Part shown: positions 56,700 through 64,000 of the stretch, in pieces
How positions within the stretch are numbered: the stretch's first letter is position 1
How the letters are laid out: the number at the start of each line of letters is the position of its first letter
From: Cyanidium caldarium
Lineage: Eukaryota; Rhodophyta; Bangiophyceae; Cyanidiales; Cyanidiaceae
Assembly: GCA_026184775.1 (NCBI GenBank)
Contig: JANCYW010000004.1
Coordinates: forward strand, 248,001 to 312,000
Direction: 5' to 3'
Length of the DNA: 64,000 nucleotides
The notes under the pieces: model-generated
The model's input: only the letters and a program-made list of their open reading frames with translations
What the model was told of the DNA's origin: nothing
Database searches by the model: none
Program-made: the position numbers and the translations under genes

Positions 56700-57824
56700 T
56701 CAGGCGGTGCGGAAGATGTTGCCAAATTCCTGGGTGCAGTACCAGTCGCCGGCGCTGTTTTGGGCAAAGGCGACAGCGCAGAGGTCATAGTGGCCGAGCA
56801 TATTGGCGCGATGTGGCGGTGACTGGATGAACAAGTTGATGCACTCGCGGGCGGGGTTGGCGGTGTTGCTGAAGAAGGCCACGTTCTCGCCGTCGAACTC
56901 GATGCCGGATGGCACCGGCACGATCGGTGTGCTGAGGTCCTGATCGCGGAAGATGCCGGTGCGGGCCATGTACTTGGACCAGGCCAGCGCTTCGGTGTAC
57001 AGGCCGGAGTTGTAGCCGAGCGGCCCGAGGCCGTTTTGCGCGCGGAATTCGTTGGTGTAGCGAAGCGCCTCGAGGCCCAACGCTTGGCCGCTGGACGAGG
57101 GTGCCGGTGTGGATGCTGGCGAGGTCGGTTCCGAGGGTGGCGCGGATTCGGCGGGCGTCGTCACGACAGGCGTGGGCGTGGAGACCGGCGGCAGGGGCGC
57201 CGGCGTGGCGGTGGCTGGCACCGCCGACGGCGTGCTCGGTATGATAACAACCGGTGCGGTAGCGGCGGGCGTCGTCGTCGTCGGCGCTGGCACGAACGCC
57301 GGAGTGGGCGTCGGCGCCGGCGGCGGTGTCGATGTCGGCGTGGGCGTCGCCGGCGTCACCGTCACCGGCGTTGTGGTCTCGAAATGGCGCGGTGGCGCCT
57401 GCTTGCAATCGAGGCCATTATCGCAGATGCAACCCACCGCGCCGGCCACCAGAAAGTTGCCCGAGCAGCAGTAGAAAACGCCGGGGCCGGCCACGATGTT
57501 CTCGGACAGATACACCACGTTGCAGGTGCTCACCGAGGACGGGCACTCGGCCTCACATATCGCGTGCTTGGACACGGTTAGACGCTCGGTTACGTCGGCC
57601 TCGTGCTGCGCCGCCCTCCGCAACAGCGACAATTGTTCTGCGATGCGCGCAAAGCGCAAGTTCAGACGCACCTCCGCGTCGCTCACCAAGCTGTGCAGGT
57701 TGTCCCACTCGCCATACAGCGTCACCGACTGACCACCGTGCACACCGGCCCACAGCCCCAGAATAACCGCTGCCACCGCCACAAACATGCTCCATTCGCG
57801 CAACCGCTTCATCGTAGTGCCCAT
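56700..57824 (-). CDS. Secreted or anchored CAP/SCP-domain protein with a novel cysteine module
   Basis: CAP proteins (PR-1, CRISP, SCP) are extracellular and bind sterols, lipids or act in defence and signalling. The 374-residue product has an N-terminal signal or anchor (MFVAVAAVILGLWAGVHG), a helical segment, a cysteine module (C90, C94, C101, C119, C120, C132, C134, C140; VFYCC in the middle), a Thr/Pro-rich stalk of about 100 residues like a cell-wall linker, and a CAP domain from about 255: LRYTNEFRAQNGLGPLGYN, ALAWSKYMARTG, EFDGENVAFF (a GENVA-type CAP motif) and PPHRANMLGHYDLCAVAF, ending DWYCTQEFGNIF. It lies head to head with a paralogue at 58350. The ATG at 57824 is chosen because the frame further upstream starts only at TTG. 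Confidence 0.85.
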   Translation of the reverse strand: MGTTMKRLREWSMFVAVAAVILGLWAGVHGGQSVTLYGEWDNLHSLVSDAEVRLNLRFARIAEQLSLLRRAAQHEADVTERLTVSKHAICEAECPSSVSTCNVVYLSENIVAGPGVFYCCSGNFLVAGAVGCICDNGLDCKQAPPRHFETTTPVTVTPATPTPTSTPPPAPTPTPAFVPAPTTTTPAATAPVVIIPSTPSAVPATATPAPLPPVSTPTPVVTTPAESAPPSEPTSPASTPAPSSSGQALGLEALRYTNEFRAQNGLGPLGYNSGLYTEALAWSKYMARTGIFRDQDLSTPIVPVPSGIEFDGENVAFFSNTANPARECINLFIQSPPHRANMLGHYDLCAVAFAQNSAGDWYCTQEFGNIFRTA

Positions 57825-58349
57825 TTCGCGTAGCGCTACGCGCTCGGGCCTCTGCCAGCTCGTCCAGCTATCGACAGTCGTCCTCCGCTGCGTCGACTCC
57901 GTCAATCACCACCAAGCACAGGTTCGGTGCGCCCGCACCACACTCGTTGCCGCGGACGCTCTGCATATTATCTCCTTCGTGCGGTGTCGACACCGCCGTA
58001 TAGCGCTATATCGTCGGTTTCCGGTGGTCTGCGCACCGACGGCCTTGCGCGGGCTGTTTTTCCAAAAAACCGTCACGCGCCGATTTGCGGATCACACGTT
58101 GCCGCATCGCCGATCCGTTACGGACCGCTGCGGCGGTGCGTGCACGCGCGCACGGATCCTCGCGGGTCGCGCGATACGCTCGACGGTTACGCGGAAAAGG
58201 GACGGGTGCTTGTGGTGAGCAGCGCGCTGGCTGCGGGAATGCGAAGAAGTGGTGGCTGTGGGGAGGAAGGGCGGTGGGCGTGGCGATAGTGGGTTTGGCG
58301 CCACGCCGAGCGTGCAGGCGGCCCGACATCGACGCGCACACTGCGAGAG
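57825..58349. promoter_or_regulatory. Shared promoter region of the two CAP-domain genes
   Basis: This 525-bp gap lies between the diverging paralogues, so a common control region is likely. Short open frames on both strands resemble nothing known. A small palindrome gcgtgcacgc is near 58138. No larger element was recognised. Confidence 0.45.
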
Positions 58350-59294
58350 ATGCGTCTCGGAAACAGTCAGCTGGTGGGAACTCTACCGATGCCGACGTGG
58401 TTGGCGAAGATGTGGCTGGCGCTGTTGTTATTATTATGGGCAGGCGCACACTGCCACACGGTAATTGCGGCGCCGTCCGGTATGGTGTGGGAGGAGGCGC
58501 TCCACGAGATATCGCTGCTGCGTGAGACGGTCTCGGCGACGGAACTGCCGGCCGCTCCGGCCTCGGCGTTGACGCCGCCGGACTTGACGCCGGACGCAGA
58601 GCACGCGCTGTGCGCCCAACTGTGTCCGGGCAGCCCCGAACACTGCGGAGTGAAGTTCATCTACGGCACCGGCACCGTCTACTGTTGCACGCTGGCACTC
58701 TATGTGCAGGGCAGTATCGGGCACGTGTGCGCCGACTCGAGCCAGCCGCACTTGGTGCCGGAGGCGGCGCTGACGTCGGCGGTGCAGGCGTCCGTCCACG
58801 CCGGCAGCATCGACAAGCCAACGCCGGCGCCGTTGCCAAACGACCGCAACAAAACCGACTTGGCGGTGGGCGGGCGTTACGCCCTGGAGCGGGTGAATCA
58901 GGTGCGCGTGGCGCAGCGCTTGGATCCGATCGTGTGGAACGAGCAAGTGTCTGACGGTGTGCTGTACTGGCTGCAATACCTCGACGAGACGCATTTATTT
59001 ATGAATCAGAATCTGGGCCAGCCCGCAAAGCCCTTCCCCACGGGCAGCGTTTTCCTGGCGGAGGTGGTGTTGTCGCATCGCCTGCTGCCAAACACCTCGA
59101 TCGCCGAGGCCGGTCGCGCCTGCGGCAACGCGTTGCTGGCGCACAACGGCTCGCTGGAGATCATGTTGGGGCATTACGAATTTGGCGCGGTGGGAATCCT
59201 GAAGCGCCGCACCGGCCTGCAGTGGCTGTGCTCCGTCAGTCTCGGCAAGTTGTTCGGGTACGGCGGCACCTCGTTCTCCAACAGTAGCACGTAA
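58350..59294 (+). CDS. Secreted protein with the same cysteine module and a degenerate CAP domain
   Basis: The 314-residue product is a diverged paralogue of the neighbouring CAP protein. It has a signal peptide or anchor (MWLALLLLLWAGAHCH), a helical segment, and a cysteine module C88, C92, C99, C112, C113, C127 (TVYCC in the middle) with spacing nearly identical to the partner. It lacks the long Thr/Pro stalk. The CAP-like domain starts near 180 (GRYALERVNQVRVAQRLDPI, VLYWLQYLDETHLFMNQNLG) and ends IMLGHYEFGAVGILKRRTGL followed by WLCSVSLGKLFGYGG. The CAP motif PPHRANMLGHY of the partner is replaced by GSLEIMLGHY, so the ligand site may be altered. Two N-glycosylation sequons (NKT, NTS) and NGS are visible. 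Role unknown. The ATG at 58350 gives a slightly long lead before the hydrophobic core; 58389 (MPTWLAKM) is an alternative. Confidence 0.8.
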   Translation: MRLGNSQLVGTLPMPTWLAKMWLALLLLLWAGAHCHTVIAAPSGMVWEEALHEISLLRETVSATELPAAPASALTPPDLTPDAEHALCAQLCPGSPEHCGVKFIYGTGTVYCCTLALYVQGSIGHVCADSSQPHLVPEAALTSAVQASVHAGSIDKPTPAPLPNDRNKTDLAVGGRYALERVNQVRVAQRLDPIVWNEQVSDGVLYWLQYLDETHLFMNQNLGQPAKPFPTGSVFLAEVVLSHRLLPNTSIAEAGRACGNALLAHNGSLEIMLGHYEFGAVGILKRRTGLQWLCSVSLGKLFGYGGTSFSNSST

Positions 59295-59333
59295 AGTAGA
59301 CAGCCACAACAACATCATCCGAGAGAGCCGCGC

Positions 59334-60725
59334 TCAGGCATCGCTCGGGTACCACGTTTGCGAGCGCCAGAATTGCACTTGCCGTTTCACCTGGTTCGGT
59401 GCCGGGCCGCCAAACACGTCGCGGGCCTGCACACTTCGTTCGGGATCGAAAAGGCGCAGGCACTCCTCGTCGGCCTCGGGCACGCTGTGGCGCATCTCCT
59501 CCAACGTCAACGCATTCAATGCCTTGCTCTGTCGCGCACAGTACCCCACCAGCGCGCCCACCCGGTGGTGCGCCTCGCGGAACGGCACGCCGCGGCGCAC
59601 CAGCCACTCGGCTAGATCGGTGGCCATCAGCGCCGGATCGCTGGCGGCGGCCCGCATGCGTTCGGCGCGCAGCTTGATGCTGTCGATCATGTCCGCATAG
59701 ATCTGCAGGAGCGCGCGATACGTATCCACCGCGTCAAACACCGGCTCCTTGTCCTCCTGCATGTCGCGGTTGTAACACAGCGGCAGACCTTTCATCACCG
59801 TCAGCAACGCCATCAGGTCACCGTACACGCGCCCGGTCTTGCCACGCGTCAGCTCACACACATCCGGGTTCTTCTTTTGCGGCATCAACGAGCTGCCGGT
59901 GCAAAACGCGTCGCCCAGCTCCAGCCAGCTGGCCTCTTGGCTCGACGCGAAGATGAGGTCCTCGCTCAGGCGCGACAAGTGCATCATGGAGACGCTAATG
60001 GCGCTGAGCAGCTCCACGGCAAAATCGCGGTCCGACACTGCGTCCATGCTGTTGCGACACGGGCCATGGACAAAGCCCAGCTGCTCCGCGGTGAAGAAGC
60101 GGTCGATGGGCAGCGTGGTGCTGGCCATGGCGCCGCTGCCCAGCGGGCAAAAGTCCATCCGCTCGCGGCAGTCTCGCAGTCGACCGGCGTCTCGATCCAG
60201 CATCTCGCAGTACGCCAACAGGTAGTGCCCAAACACCACCGGTTGCGCGTGTTGCAGGTGCGTAAAGCCGGGCATCAGCGTCGCGCAGTGCGCGTCGGCC
60301 TGCTCCACCAGCGCTCGCTGCAGCCGTCGCACCAACAGCGTCAGCCGGTCGATCTCTTCGCGCAAGTACAGGCGCAGATCGGTGGCCACCTGGTCGTTAC
60401 GCGATCGCGCCGAGTGCAACTTGGCACCGGACACCCCAATATTCTTCGTCAGCCGGCTCTCGATGTTCATGTGCACGTCCTCCAGCGCCGGATCCCACGC
60501 CCCGAACGCGCCGCTCTCGATATCCGCCTGAATGCGCCGCAAACCGTCCACACACGCATCCGCATCCGCATCCGTCACAATACCCTGTTTGGCCAGCATG
60601 CGCACGTGCGCGATCGACTGGCGGACGTCGTGCGCGTACAGCCGTCGATCGTACGATACCGACTCGGACAGCTGCGCCACCAACTGGTCGGTGCCCGCAG
60701 CGAATCGCCCTCCCCACATAGCCAT
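59334..60725 (-). CDS. ASL: Argininosuccinate lyase
   Basis: Splits argininosuccinate into arginine and fumarate, the last step of arginine synthesis. The 463-residue product is full length for the family: MWGGRFAAGTDQLVAQLSES, DVHMNIESRLTKNIGVSGAK, LHSARSRNDQVATDLRLYLR with the active-site region, MPGFTHLQHAQPVVFGHYLL, ASSQEASWLELGDAFCTGSS and the fumarase-superfamily signature GSSLMPQKKNPD near 280. Catalytic His and Ser residues lie in THLQHAQPV and GSSLMPQKK. The core starts immediately at the ATG (60725), leaving no room for a plastid transit peptide although plant arginine synthesis is plastidial, so the enzyme may be cytosolic or have an unseen upstream exon. The gene faces the CAP-like gene tail to tail (39 bp) and diverges from the SCC2-like gene. 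Confidence 0.97.
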   Translation of the reverse strand: MAMWGGRFAAGTDQLVAQLSESVSYDRRLYAHDVRQSIAHVRMLAKQGIVTDADADACVDGLRRIQADIESGAFGAWDPALEDVHMNIESRLTKNIGVSGAKLHSARSRNDQVATDLRLYLREEIDRLTLLVRRLQRALVEQADAHCATLMPGFTHLQHAQPVVFGHYLLAYCEMLDRDAGRLRDCRERMDFCPLGSGAMASTTLPIDRFFTAEQLGFVHGPCRNSMDAVSDRDFAVELLSAISVSMMHLSRLSEDLIFASSQEASWLELGDAFCTGSSLMPQKKNPDVCELTRGKTGRVYGDLMALLTVMKGLPLCYNRDMQEDKEPVFDAVDTYRALLQIYADMIDSIKLRAERMRAAASDPALMATDLAEWLVRRGVPFREAHHRVGALVGYCARQSKALNALTLEEMRHSVPEADEECLRLFDPERSVQARDVFGGPAPNQVKRQVQFWRSQTWYPSDA

Positions 60726-61015
60726 GGCGATGACGTGAAAGAATCTCGACGATACTGGAGAATGAGCGGGTGGGAGACGCGCTCACTGCACAGTTCGACG
60801 AGGCCCGCGGTGCGGGAGTGTGCAGGGGAGCCGCGGAGACAACGGCCGCGCCGATCGGAAGGCATCCCCATCGCAATCGTTGTCGCGTGTGCAGATCGGG
60901 GCACGCGTTTCGGAAAGCGCGCGAAACGGTTGCGGCGGGGAGGACGCTGGGCGGTCGCGCGAGGCGACCTCAGCACATCGGATCGTCGAATGGAGAAGAG
61001 GTAGTCGGTGTTAGG

Positions 61016-64000
61016 ATGGATGAGTGTCCAGAGTTGCGATACTTGAATCTGAGGGATGTGGAGACGGTGAGCAAATGGATAGGGCACGGGTTGCGGAGCG
61101 GCTGGGCGTTGCGGGAGACGGTGGGGCAGTCGATGCCCGACTGCCCGACGATTCACGCAGTTTCCGGAGGTGTCGCTAGGGTGCCGCGGGAACCAGCAGG
61201 CACCATATGGGGTGGAGAGGGAGAGTCGGTGAGTTCAGTGCTAGGAGATGAGTGTGAGTGGGCGGAATCGTTTTGGGAACGGGCAGCGCAGGTGGCCGCG
61301 GAGGTGGCGCGGGATCACGGCGGCAATTTTGCGGACAGCGCCTGGCGACGACCGACAGAGGTTGCCGCACAACACCGACGTGATGAGCGATTGTCGGACA
61401 AATCGTTGTGGTCCACTGCCTGGCAACAATTGCGACAGACGTGTCCGAATCTGTTCGAGGCGCCGCCGCTGGAGACGCGGCCTGCGCTGTACCTGGGAGG
61501 GGACAAGAAACGCCCTGGGGAAACCCATGGCACTGGCGCTGCAACAGCGCCTGGCGTGCGCCACTGGAAGCGGGTGCGATGTGAGGCGCCACGGCCGAGA
61601 GTGCTTGAGTCGAGTATCTCGCAGAGCGACCATACAGTGCTGCCGGAGGGGGCGATATCGACGACAGACAGTGCACCAGCGTCGGCCGCAAACATGCAGC
61701 TGACGTTGCTGGACGAGCAAGTGAACGGCTTACGAGCGCTTTCAGTACAAGGCGTCGGCCACCTGGAGAGACCGCTGCGGGTAGTGATGACTCAGCTGCG
61801 AGTGTGGCATCTGTCGGAGATAGACATGGCGCGCGTCGACGTTCAGACTACCTGCTACAAGGCATGTGAGGCGTTTGTCCAGATTGTCCAGGCGGAGCAT
61901 TCCGACGGGTGGATGGTGCCGGCGCTCGCCGCCGAGGGTGCGTTGCGCATAGCCCTCCGCATTCCGATTACACCGTCCCAAACACTCACCGAGGATGTGT
62001 TCTTGGCGTGCATGGACGTCATTGTGCGAGCGCCGCCGCAAATGCACGAGCGAATCGACCGGTGGGCCACGGCATCAGCGGAGACCGCCGATTCAGCGCC
62101 GAAGTTGCCTGAAGCGGACGACGACCGACTGGCGGACGGTGATATCGAGGGCGTGCGCCGGGCGCAGCAGGCGACGCTCCCGGCAGACGTGCGATGCATC
62201 CGACCGATGTTGCTGCAATGCGCGCAGCTGGTGGCGGTGCTGGCGGAGCTGATGGCGCAGGCGGCCGGCATGTCCGATGTGCTGCTTCATCGCGCATGCC
62301 ACGCTGGCGTAGCGATCATGCAGGGCGTGCTCAGCGTGCGGGAACGGATGCGCCGATGTTGGCCGGGCACTGGAGTAACGCAGTGCCTGGAGGGTCTGTG
62401 GCGCCCATCGCTGCACCTGTTGAGCACCATCGCCCGTCGCAGCACCGAACAGGCAGCGTCGGTCTTGAGTGAGGCGCAGGGGTTGCTCACCACATTGTTC
62501 CGCGAGCCCGAGTTGGATGCGGAGATGGCGCTGGCCGCGCCGACGGCCGCTCGCGTGCGGCTGTCCTCTATGCTGATGGTGGCGTTGACGCAAAACGCCG
62601 GCGAGGAGACGTTGAAGACGGCGTCGGACACTTTGCGGCAATGTTCCTGCCGGATGCGCCACATCGTCTCAGAGGACAGTGGCGACGGGGCGCCCTGCGC
62701 TGCCTGCAATACGGCACTGCAACATTTCGGCCAACAGGCCAGACAGATCCTGCAGCTGGTGAGCGTGTACTGGACGGAGCTGCTATTCCGCCTGGGTACC
62801 TCGCTGCGTCGCTCGGCTTTCCGGGAGGGTCTGTTGCGCCTGACCGACGATGTGGAGATGGTGTTCCGTGTCGAGGCAGCTTGGCGCCCGGGCGCTCTGA
62901 CGCTCTTTATGGTGCTCGCTCGGGCGCTCGATGCCGGTCTGCGAATGCAAGGCGCTCAGCGGGCGCCCGCGGGCCCGGTACTGCTAGAATGCGCCTGCCG
63001 CCTGATTCGCGCTGCCGGACAATTGCAGCGCCTGGCGGAGGCGGACTCGTCGAGCGGCGACCTCCGCACGGCGCTCTGTGGTCACTGGGTGCGGCAACAA
63101 CCACGCTGGCTGGTGTGTCTGATCGATGGCAGGGGCGAGCACGATTGGGCGCCGGTCGTTCTGCGGTCTATGCAGCATAGCGAGCCGGTTGCGGCCGCTG
63201 ATGGCCTGGCCAACGACCACGCCTCAGCAGCAGCGGCGGTCGCGCTGCTCATGACCGATGACGCTCCGGTGGCGCAGCTGCGGTACACCGCCATCGATGC
63301 CATCCCGCGTGCGCTGTCGTCTCCGCTGGCGACGGCGCGCCGACGCGCCTTGCGTTGTTTGCAGCTGCTGCTGGACGCGGACGTGGCGCCGAAAAAGCAC
63401 CTTGAAGCATCCGCTGCGGAGTCGACGGCGGATTCAGAGCGCCTCTCGAGAGCATCCTCGTTCACCGCCCCGATGATTGATGTGGTGCAGGCCTGCTGCC
63501 TGGACGTGTCGCCGCAAGTGCGGGAGACGGCGGTGGAGCTGTTGTGTCTGATGCTGGCGGAGCGCGACGTATCGCCCGCCAGCGAGCGACTGCTGCTGGG
63601 GCGCCTTCGCGACGTCTCCACGGCAGTGCGCCGGAGAGCGTTGCTCGGTGTGGCGCAGCTGTTGCGCAACCGCGTCGGTCGTCGGTCGGCCGACGGCGAC
63701 CCGGTGGGCGATGGCGGTGAGAGCGTGGCCTGCGCGCATCTGCTGCTGCGCCTGAAAGATCCGGCAGCCAGCATCCAACAGTTGGCACAGGTGGCACTCT
63801 GGGAAGTGCTGCTCGGCGAGACCGACTGGAGCTGGCGGCAACGCAGCGTTCAAAATCATGACGTCTACGCCTTTGCGGAGGAGGTAGAGGAGGAGGCCGG
63901 CACTCTGTGGGCGACCGGCGCCAGGGCGTACGCGCTACCGCCGCGAACGTCGACGGCGGCGGCCAGAGCGTTGCTGGTGGCCAGCCGTACCTCGTTCGCC
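61016..64000 (+). CDS. Probable cohesin loader SCC2/NIPBL, 5' part (runs off the window)
   Basis: From the ATG at 61016 (MDECPELRYLNLRDVETV) the frame is open for 995 codons to the end of the window. The product is helical with HEAT-like repeats. The last 250 residues show the Nipped-B pattern: CCLDVSPQVRETAVELLCLM, SERLLLGRLRDVSTAVRRRA, LLGVAQLLRNRV and then CAHLLLRLKDPAASIQQLAQ followed by VALWEVLL, which matches the consecutive 'V-R-E-x-A', 'D-x-S-x-x-V-R-x-R' and 'R-x-x-D' repeats of SCC2/NIPBL. SCC2 with SCC4 loads cohesin onto chromosomes. A condensin or other HEAT protein is the alternative. The N-terminal 250 residues are low in recognisable motifs. The missing C-terminal part would settle the family. 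Confidence 0.62.
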   Translation, partial: MDECPELRYLNLRDVETVSKWIGHGLRSGWALRETVGQSMPDCPTIHAVSGGVARVPREPAGTIWGGEGESVSSVLGDECEWAESFWERAAQVAAEVARDHGGNFADSAWRRPTEVAAQHRRDERLSDKSLWSTAWQQLRQTCPNLFEAPPLETRPALYLGGDKKRPGETHGTGAATAPGVRHWKRVRCEAPRPRVLESSISQSDHTVLPEGAISTTDSAPASAANMQLTLLDEQVNGLRALSVQGVGHLERPLRVVMTQLRVWHLSEIDMARVDVQTTCYKACEAFVQIVQAEHSDGWMVPALAAEGALRIALRIPITPSQTLTEDVFLACMDVIVRAPPQMHERIDRWATASAETADSAPKLPEADDDRLADGDIEGVRRAQQATLPADVRCIRPMLLQCAQLVAVLAELMAQAAGMSDVLLHRACHAGVAIMQGVLSVRERMRRCWPGTGVTQCLEGLWRPSLHLLSTIARRSTEQAASVLSEAQGLLTTLFREPELDAEMALAAPTAARVRLSSMLMVALTQNAGEETLKTASDTLRQCSCRMRHIVSEDSGDGAPCAACNTALQHFGQQARQILQLVSVYWTELLFRLGTSLRRSAFREGLLRLTDDVEMVFRVEAAWRPGALTLFMVLARALDAGLRMQGAQRAPAGPVLLECACRLIRAAGQLQRLAEADSSSGDLRTALCGHWVRQQPRWLVCLIDGRGEHDWAPVVLRSMQHSEPVAAADGLANDHASAAAAVALLMTDDAPVAQLRYTAIDAIPRALSSPLATARRRALRCLQLLLDADVAPKKHLEASAAESTADSERLSRASSFTAPMIDVVQACCLDVSPQVRETAVELLCLMLAERDVSPASERLLLGRLRDVSTAVRRRALLGVAQLLRNRVGRRSADGDPVGDGGESVACAHLLLRLKDPAASIQQLAQVALWEVLLGETDWSWRQRSVQNHDVYAFAEEVEEEAGTLWATGARAYALPPRTSTAAARALLVASRTSFA

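Noticed and set aside
1-64000. Mobile elements, virus copies, CRISPR arrays, broken toxins
   Set aside because: No transposase, integrase, reverse transcriptase, capsid-like frame, long direct or terminal repeat, or spaced repeat array was seen. The repeats present are microsatellites and coding trinucleotide runs.

Overview
The window looks like nuclear DNA of a small photosynthetic eukaryote with a compact, GC-rich and almost intron-free genome. Plastid-type proteins with N-terminal extensions (EF-P, a PSII-type S4 protein, a two-domain NFU, a BSD2-like zinc finger) sit among standard eukaryotic genes (Sec61 alpha, Snu114, DBR1, RNA polymerase III RPC3, UBC9, ESCRT-III, a bromodomain/NET factor, GPAT9). 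Together with L-galactose dehydrogenase, a GT71 mannosyltransferase and a two-domain fluoride exporter, this best fits a unicellular red alga of the Cyanidiophyceae (Cyanidioschyzon/Cyanidium/Cyanidiococcus type). That placement is inference: no rRNA or organelle gene is present to fix it, and a compact-genome green picoalga is the main alternative.

Layout. 0-10 kb: plastid EF-P, cofactor-independent phosphoglycerate mutase, fluoride exporter FEX, RPC3, Sec61 alpha, UBC9. 10-21 kb: S4 protein, CHMP7-like ESCRT-III, ALG5, MSH4 overlapping PAM16 tail to tail, a GATA-type factor with an enlarged finger loop, plastid NFU. 21-32 kb: lariat debranching enzyme, an unknown protein, BSD2-like protein, Snu114, cysteinyl-tRNA synthetase, L-galactose dehydrogenase. 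32-44 kb: GTE bromodomain factor, a 1244-residue unknown, GPAT9, a stomatin-like protein, and calmodulin, the only gene here for which an intron can be argued. 44-54 kb: a large disordered protein with a PAM2 motif, an unknown basic protein, a secreted thermonuclease, MnmE, a GT71 mannosyltransferase. 54-64 kb: mitochondrial IF2, a head-to-head pair of secreted CAP-domain proteins sharing a novel cysteine module, argininosuccinate lyase, and the 5' part of a probable cohesin loader (SCC2/NIPBL).

How the genes relate. There are no operons and no sign of a mobile or defence island. Neighbours are unrelated housekeeping genes packed 40-600 bp apart, often sharing divergent promoters. Themes recur: organelle translation (EF-P, mtIF2, MnmE), secretory pathway and glycosylation (Sec61, ALG5, GT71, CAP proteins, nuclease), splicing (Snu114, DBR1) and chromosome biology (MSH4, SCC2, GTE). 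No CRISPR array, tRNA, rRNA, transposon, virus copy or toxin fossil was recognised. Start codons are the first plausible ATG in frame; longer frames that begin only at GTG or TTG were shortened. I found no coherent undescribed multi-gene system. The best new leads are the CAP pair, the enlarged GATA finger, the tandem hairpins at 5130-5168 and the short calmodulin intron.
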